From NCBI GenBank assembly GCA_037447655.1, contig JBBHKE010000354.1, positions 265,569 through 329,568 of the forward strand: 64,000 nt of DNA, read 5' to 3'. Source of the stretch: Zygnema cylindricum. Taxonomy: Eukaryota > Streptophyta > Zygnematophyceae > Zygnematales > Zygnemataceae. Shown piece after piece: positions 58,097-64,000 of the stretch. The first letter of the stretch is position 1. Each line of letters starts with the position of its first letter. The translations under genes were made by a program, and so were the position numbers. A model generated the notes under the pieces. It ran no database searches. It was not told the origin of the DNA and saw nothing but the letters and a program-made list of their open reading frames with translations.

Positions 58097-60029
58097 TGTT
58101 AGTTTTGTGCGTACGCCACATTTTGTGCGCACGCGACGTTTCGTGCATAGATTATTACCGGAAATAATGTGGTGGTACAAATGGAGGTTCGAATGGATTT
58201 GTGGATTTGGGGGAGTAATTGCACATTTTGAATTAAAAGGACGTGAGGGAGTAATTGAGTGGCTCGGAATACGTTTGCAAATGGACGGCGGATCGCGAAG
58301 TGATTCGACATGAAATATACGAAATGTTGTATATTTACGCCGCCAGTATAAAGCGTATTATTTCGACAAGTGTACTTTATTTGCGACAGGCGCATTTATT
58401 GCAAATGACGCAAGTTCACTACGGAAAAGATTTTGAAGGTTTGGTTTAATTTCGGCAAGTAGTCCGTGGTACATTTGGAGGGCGGACGACATCTGCACAT
58501 ATTTTTCAAGAGATCATAATTTTGATGACGTGTTATCAAGTGGGCCGTACTTATGCTATGTAAATTCACTACGTTGATTTATCTATAGGTGACTAAGCAA
58601 GCCGTCATCTAGTACGCTGATTTTACGGAGGTGTCGGTGTAAATATTTGATTTAACATTGATTTGTCTTTTTGTGAATTAGTCATTAGTGTAGATCCATT
58701 AATTCTGGCATACCTTGAATTATTCGAGTATACTCACAGTACTTTAAGTAGATGGTAGATTACATACGGCTGGTATGTACCACACATGTGTTATTGAGCC
58801 TGAGTGTATATATTGTAAGACTTAGGGTACGGCCCCATGTTGTTGTAACTAAGCGTAGTTACTTTGGATTTTAGCTGGGATCTGGCGGACCCTGATTTCA
58901 AGTGTCTTGTGTATTCTCGAGATTGTTACTAAGTTTGTGACGGTATCGTGAACAATGCGTGGCGATTTTCACCGTATACAAATTTGTCTTTGCCGCACCG
59001 TATTTTTGAAACTTTTGCGGCCAAAGTGTCAAATCGTATTTTTTGAAGCGGTTGGCATGTCGCGATGTCATTGCGTGTTATCGTAGGCGTGGAATCTTGT
59101 AGCGCGTGGTATGCGGTATGCTTCTTGTAAACGCATGTCAGAGCGCCATGACTTCGCAGTTTTTTACTTTCGCCGATTTTCAACTTTGCGTGAAATGACA
59201 ACTCGCGACATCGAGACCCACAAAAAAAAACCGTACAAGGTACTACCTGACAAAACCCAACAACCTTGTATTTTTTTTTTGGTCAAAAAAATTTGAAAAA
59301 ATTTCACACGTGAAAAAATCTTTTCCAATTGGTGTTAACGGATTTTACTTAGCTTAAAAAAATTTGCCGATGTGTTTCATGGTAAGTTTGACGATAACGT
59401 GAGTCGAAAAAAAACAAGACAACAAATTTTCGTACATCCTAAGTAAGAGAATGACGCAAATTGTAATATACAAATTTGCGATTTCTTCGTACGGTCGCAA
59501 CTTAGGCGGTACGGTGCTAATTTTCAAAGGAAAACGTCCAAAAAAATCCCGAACTAAGCCACATGGGGTCAACCCTTAGTCATTGCAGGACTAAGGAACT
59601 TTCTGTACCAAAAAAAACTGTTTTTGATTATTTTTGGTAATTTTGTCTCAGTATTGCACTTAGATCTGTAAGAAACATTATGTAAAGTTTTGCATGTATG
59701 TTCTACCTTGTATTTCCTAAATCGCCAGAGATTTTCAGACCTATTGTTAATCTGATGTGTGTGTAACTTCATTGTGAAGTTGTCGGTTTTATCAAAGTTT
59801 TGGCAGACTGTTTTCTGTATCTTTGACTAGATGATGTGATCACTTTGTTTATTATTTTTGTCTCAAACTTTGTGAGGATATTTTCTTGCATAAAAACTAC
59901 TTGTTCTTCTTGTTTCAGCCCGTTTTGTTATTTTTGTAGAATTCTGTGTTGATTCAAAGTAGGCTCAATTTGGGTAGTTTGTGGTGCTGCCAAGGGTAAA
60001 TCCATGACTGAAAATGGTTATGGACAACA
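58097..60029 (+). repeat. Copia-7 3' LTR, interrupted
   Basis: 1933 bp including the 751-bp Harbinger-like element. Without it, about 1180 bp, about 100 bp longer than the 5' LTR. It ends ATGACTGAAAATGGTTATGG then ACAACA. Confidence 0.85.
58825..59575. mobile_element. Harbinger-like TIR element, family H (copy 2)
   Basis: Ends GGGTACGGCCCCATGT and ACATGGGGTCAACCC, flanked by TTA (58822-58824, 59576-59578). It is the inverted counterpart of 1000-1765 (CGGTAC...CCTAAGTTGCGAC, CATCCTAAGTAAGAGAATGACG in complement). 751 bp, non-coding, and the latest insertion visible in the Copia-7 LTR. Confidence 0.82.
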
Positions 60030-60459
60030 TGAGGTCATCCACAACTCCTCGGCGTTTAAGATGTGAAGATGATAGGTTGGAAGAGCTTGAGTAACGTGCC
60101 TCAAAATGAAATGTTTGGCAGCCATGTTTGTGTATTCCCACGTTTGAATATCGTTTTCATCAGTTTTTACGACCGGCACTTCGGGTGTCGTGGTGATAGG
60201 AGTGAGAGGTGTCTCCTTCTTTTTCCCTAGTTTGGACACGTTGCTGTCCCCATTGTTTGCCTCCTCCGTTGGGGCAGATGTTGGTGCAAAAAACCCCACT
60301 CCACTAAACCCTGGTGCATTTCCCTGAGATGGACTTTTCTCTTGTCCACTAAGAATACCCTTGTATCGTTTTTCACACAAAGCCCCTTCCATCATGGCTT
60401 CCCAATAAATGAACCCAGGTCCGTTGAAGATGGGCACCTTAGAGGGTGGGGGCATAACC
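60030..60459 (-). pseudogene. Copia-6 gag, N-terminal part
   Basis: On the minus strand it reads QVMPPPSKVPIFNGPGFIYW and EAMMEGALCEKRYKGILSG, then DENDIQTWEYTNMAAKHFILR, ending AEELWMTS where Copia-7 inserted. The primer-site region is GGTTATGCCCCC, degenerate. It continues at 55506 with a one-base frame change in an A-run. Confidence 0.82.
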
Positions 60460-61455
60460 TGCAATTATGTGTCTCCAATTGGATTACAGAATTCAATAAG
60501 CCTCTAGATAGTTTTTGACTAACCCTTCTTCAACCAAGACCACTCCTACTCAAGCAAGCAAATAGACAATCTGACAACACCCATGTGCAGTCTGGACTCC
60601 CTTGAGCCCACAACAAAAAGAATCACTAAAAATTCCCAACCAGGCCATTAATTATCAAGTGGCAAAGATGCCAATTTTTATACAATCTTATTGGGAAGGA
60701 GGCGGCTATCTGCTCAATCCTCTAAGTCCTAAACCCTCTCACAATCCCTATCTACTGATGTACTAACTAATCAAAGAATTGTACATTACAGAAAGGTACT
60801 ATGGCCGATGTCCTTTCGGTACGGCATGTGTATGACGTGACCAAAAAGTGGACGTCTGTCTCCTCCAGACTTGTTCACATGCCTTCTGCGATTCCCGCTT
60901 TCTAATTCTATCGTGCCACGTGGCGCCAATTCATGTCACGCCCGAAAACTGCCAAAGCAGCCATTACAAGATCTCGGTTGTGATGGATGCCGTCGGATCT
61001 AAACCGACTTTTAAAATTAGTCGTTAAAACAAATGTCTGGTACATTTGTTTCGTGCGGGTTTTTGTTCGCACTATGTTACAACTAGTCTCTATGCTTTTT
61101 ATCTCTAATTCCGTTAATCGGATTAAAGTCTGTTAGCAAATGTTTAAATAAAATTCAAACCCTAAATATTCTAACGAACTTCTACGACAAACCGGTTAGA
61201 GCTGACGGCTAAGCCTTGCTCTGCCAGTCGAAGGTTCGAGGTTTGCCAAACTCAACCTTTTTGTTAAGAGTGACTTATGTCCCTCTACAGTCCTGCGTGT
61301 GTAGCTAAGGCAGCAATGGCTCCACCACTCTCTCTCACTTTCAGTGACTACAAGAAGTATGGGGGCTAGAGAGATAAAGTGGAGGCAAACTGCCTGCGCT
61401 TTTACTTAATCTATTCAGACCTAGAAAATACCCCCAAAATCTAATGATTTCAACA
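60460..61455 (-). repeat. Copia-6 5' LTR
   Basis: 996 bp, plus-strand ends TGCAATTATG and TTTCAACA. It aligns with all three pieces of the 3' LTR. Confidence 0.85.
61186..61250 (+). other. tRNA-like module in Copia-6 5' LTR
   Basis: ACCGGTTAGAGCTGACGGCT and CGAAGGTTCGAGGTTTGCC, the partner of the module at 51294-51360. Antisense to the element. Confidence 0.5.
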
Positions 61456-62257
61456 TCTAGTACAACCCGGCGATTTATTTGTAATTTCTAAAATCAAATA
61501 GGTATGGTCGAGAAAACGGGAAGGTTGGAAAATGAAGTGGATAGAGAGCCAGAAGTGGTCCTTACATAGGGGCCAAAAATGGTCGGGTAAGCTACTTGGA
61601 CTGGGGAAATCATTTTTTTTAAAGTTGGCACGCGATTCAATTCGCGAGGTGAACAAAATGAAGGACAAGAATGGCATGGGGTATGCACGGAAAGCGATGG
61701 TCCAAAAAGGACGGGAAATGGGAAGAGAGTTTGCTTACGTAAGATTCGCAAGTGATAATCATAAAATGGCAAAACCATTTTGAGGGCGACAAGGTGCCAC
61801 CTCCTTCACCTCCCGCACGGGATTTACTCCAACTCCTTTGAGAGGCGTACATTGAAGAGGATGAAGCCTGTTATGACGAAAAGTTAGAAGACTACAGTGA
61901 TTATGTGGCACTTTATAGATAGGTTAAGTAATTAGAAGAGGTGGTAAAATAGATAATGGGCGTGTGCATAATTTTTTTATAATAATGTGGATTTGTTTGG
62001 CTTTTGTTTTGTAGTTTTATATTGGTAGGTTAATATTTGTACTTTTCTTTCACTATAGTACGCAATATACATTTTATTATTTCCTTTCATAATATATATA
62101 TCTAGCTTTGTGGATATGCTATTGGTGAATATTATTTATCTAGATTTGTTTTTTTGTTTTCACAGTTTGTCTACGCAAGTTGAATGGCCAAAATTTTGGA
62201 TGAAATGTATTTGTAGTGATGTTGAAAAGACGTTTTCCGAATTTTAGTATCATGTTG
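61456..62257. other. Unassigned sequence right of the copia stack
   Basis: A weak 83-codon plus-strand frame at 61532-61783 is Lys/Arg-rich without a domain. From 61960 to 62240 the sequence is AT-rich. No gene called. Confidence 0.4.
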
Positions 62258-62343
62258 CCATCTAGCGACGACACATTCTCGTTGCTGATTGGCCGAATAT
62301 GAAATATACCATTCAGCGACGACATAGCATCTTCGCTAGATGG
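62258..62343. repeat. Hairpin-like repeat, copy 1
   Basis: CCATCTAGCGA and TCGCTAGATGG bracket the segment as perfect complements. Inside, GCGACGACA occurs twice and ATTCAGCGACGAC is shared in form with copy 2. Confidence 0.6.
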
Positions 62344-62650
62344 TAGAAGTCATAGTATGCCATAAAGATAACAATGGTAAGAGAGACAAAGATATAAAGA
62401 AGAGAGACCATGTGAGAGGAAGGGACAGACAATAAAGAGAACGGGATAGTGACAGATAAGAAACGATAGAAATGAAAAGCTGCATCTTAAGGATGTAAAA
62501 ATAAAGTGTGAGGCACAAAAAAACAAGTCGGAGAATATGAGGACTAGAGGGAAAGATAATGTTTTTCAGTTCAATACTAACCAGAGATGGAAAATAAGAG
62601 ACAAATTATCATGGGATGGAGAAATGGGTTCGGCCACCTTGTGTTGACAC

Positions 62651-62710
62651 GATGTCGGTGCTGAATGGTGAAAAATAAAACATGCCATTCAACACCGAGA
62701 CATTGTCAGT
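62651..62710. repeat. Hairpin-like repeat, copy 2
   Basis: GATGTCGGTGCTGAATGG and CCATTCAACACCGAGACATTG are imperfect complements, resembling copy 1 in layout (ACCATTCAGCGACGACAT). Confidence 0.55.
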
Positions 62711-63790
62711 TCTGGGTACAATAAGCGAGAGAGGGGCCAAAATAAAAATGGGGAATGACTGAGGAAAAAAAATGAAAAATGGAAATAGGGTGACAACGAC
62801 AAAAATACAAAAACAAAGAGAGAAAACAATCGAATGGGCGTCAACCAAAATAGTTAACAATGGCGAGACACTTCATCACGTGTATTGAATATCATTTACA
62901 AATTATTGAGAAATAAAATCAAAGCACCCGTGATTGCAACAACATAAAAATGAATTACAATTATAAAATAATTACAATAATACACTTGGAAATAAATTCA
63001 AATTTTTTTCGCCTAAGAATCACTAATAAATCCATCGTAAAATAACTACGATATGTACAACCAATCACCTTTTTTTTTCAAGTAAATAACATAGTCGTCT
63101 ACGTGAACGAAAAGTACATTGCCCATAAAAAATGCAAATGATAATCTAATAACCTTTTCAAACTCATATAGAAATTTGTTTGGAAATCCTAATATTAAAC
63201 GGACTAAAGAAAACTCGATGATATTCCCACAATCCATCAGTGTTTTCCTCCATCACAATCTGCTCAATGAATGAACTCCTTTGCCTACAACAAAGAAAGA
63301 AATACAACAATGGAGTAAGTTCAAAAATATTAAAGACACTAACGTGTAATTTTAGTGGGCAAGTAAATGGGTGAGGGAGAAAGGGAAGGAGAAACCACAA
63401 GTTTTGACTATATAGAAAGGGAAGGGGATAGGAAAAGGGAGATCGAAATTTAGAGAGTACAAAAATTTCAACAGGAGATGGAGAGGTAGAGGGATAGAGG
63501 GAGGGGGGTAGTGGGGCAGATCTAAAGAGTGAGAGGGAGAGAGAGGGAGAGAGAGTAAGGAAGGGATAGGGAAAAAGAGAGGGAGAGACAACGGTAGATA
63601 GAGGGAAGAGGGAGAGGGAGAGAGAGAGGGGGAGAGAGCGAGTGCGACAACATGAGAGAAAAAAATAGAGAGGGAGCAAGAAAGGGAGAGGGAGAGATAG
63701 GAGCAAGTCGAGAGAGAGAGGAAAGGGAGAGGGACAGGGAGAGAGAGACAAATTGAGAGGGTGAAAAAAAAGAGGATATGAGAAGGAAAC

Positions 63791-63882
63791 ACGCCATTCC
63801 GCACCGAGACATTCACGTCATTGACTGGCAATGTAGACATACATACTATTCACTGACGATACAGTCTTGTCGTTGAGTACCA
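63791..63882. repeat. Hairpin-like repeat, copy 3
   Basis: GCCATTCCGCACCGAGACATT matches the right half of copy 2. CACTGACGATACAGTCTTGTC follows, a looser complement. Confidence 0.5.
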
Positions 63883-63884
63883 TG

Positions 63885-64000
<116 letters not shown>

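Larger units (their letters stand above)
55507..60029 (+). mobile_element. Copia-7: gag-only, non-autonomous copia element in Copia-6 gag
   Basis: LTRs 55507-56584 and 58097-60029, ends TGTAAGTTT/TGTTAGTTT...GACAACA, flanked by TGAGA (55502-55506) and TGAGG (60030-60034). The interior is only about 1.5 kb: broken gag followed by an acidic Lys/Glu-rich region, no pol enzymes. The 3' LTR is enlarged by a Harbinger-like insertion. The insertion splits the Copia-6 gag frame. Confidence 0.88.
31217..61455 (-). mobile_element. Copia-6: decayed copia element hosting the nested stack
   Basis: Read on the minus strand, its 5' LTR is 60460-61455, the interior is 60030-60459 plus 51576-55506, and the 3' LTR is in three pieces (31217-31680, 35412-35635, 51262-51575). 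Copia-2 and Copia-5 sit in the 3' LTR and Copia-7 sits in gag. Summed 3' LTR length (about 1.0 kb) matches the 996-bp 5' LTR. Outer target duplication is not recognisable (CACAT before, TCTAG after), so end rearrangement or mutation is likely. Confidence 0.8.
62344..63884. other. Purine-rich plus strand, no gene
   Basis: Long stretches, especially 63360-63780, are almost only A and G on the plus strand. Frames here are low-complexity Leu/Ser/Pro on the minus strand and not genes. Confidence 0.6.

Noticed and set aside
63164-63840. Leu/Ser/Pro-rich minus-strand frames up to 195 codons
   Set aside because: Translations of the polypurine tract, low complexity, several overlapping frames open at once.

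Overview
The window is a repeat-dominated piece of a eukaryotic nuclear genome. It has GT-AG introns, TATA-type promoter sequence, LTR and non-LTR retrotransposons, and several families of small terminal-inverted-repeat (TIR) elements. I support two host genes. One is an intronless secreted trypsin-like serine protease (7119-8204, minus). The other is a 13-exon gene (13880-19334, minus) whose spliced product of about 503 residues is a COBRA-like, GPI-anchored cell-surface protein. The COBRA family is best known from land plants and streptophyte algae. The copia elements are primed by the anticodon half of initiator tRNA-Met rather than by its 3' end as in most land-plant copia elements. My best guess is therefore an alga with plant-type wall proteins; the species cannot be named from sequence alone.

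Layout. 1-3.07 kb: small TIR elements (a Tc1/mariner-like CAGTACACCG family with TA target sites), two of which are interrupted by Harbinger-like elements flanked by TTA. 3.1-9.3 kb: nested inverted repeats enclosing an ACATTGG satellite and the protease gene. 9.3-13.65 kb: mostly unassigned sequence with one perfect 511-bp TIR element. 13.65-19.33 kb: the COBRA-like gene, whose 3' end is tandemly duplicated downstream. 20.2-24.0 kb: more TIR elements, one interrupted by an element with an 8-bp target duplication, and a 327-bp tandem dimer. 24.0-31.2 kb: a non-LTR retrotransposon split by a copia element. 31.2-61.5 kb: a deeply nested stack of copia elements. 61.5-64 kb: purine-rich sequence with three hairpin-like repeats, ending in a long GA microsatellite that runs off the window.

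The copia stack reads as follows. Copia-6 (31217-61455, minus) is the host. Its 3' LTR received Copia-2 (31681-35406, minus) and Copia-5 (35636-51261, minus). Copia-5's LTR received Copia-3 (35856-47316, plus), and Copia-3's pol received Copia-4 (39338-44839, minus), the youngest and most intact. Copia-6's gag received Copia-7 (55507-60029, plus), whose 3' LTR then received a Harbinger-like element (58825-59575). Copia-1 (25625-29981, plus) is a sister of Copia-5 and sits in the non-LTR element.

The most interesting points are these. (1) A non-autonomous copia family (Copia-1 and -5) keeps gag plus a long frame built from scraps of pol. (2) Three related LTR families share a tRNA-like module, always antisense to the element. 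(3) Gag starts inside the LTR and reads through the primer-binding site in almost every copy. (4) A segment is inverted between the two LTRs of one element. (5) The COBRA-like gene has a duplicated membrane-anchor exon end.
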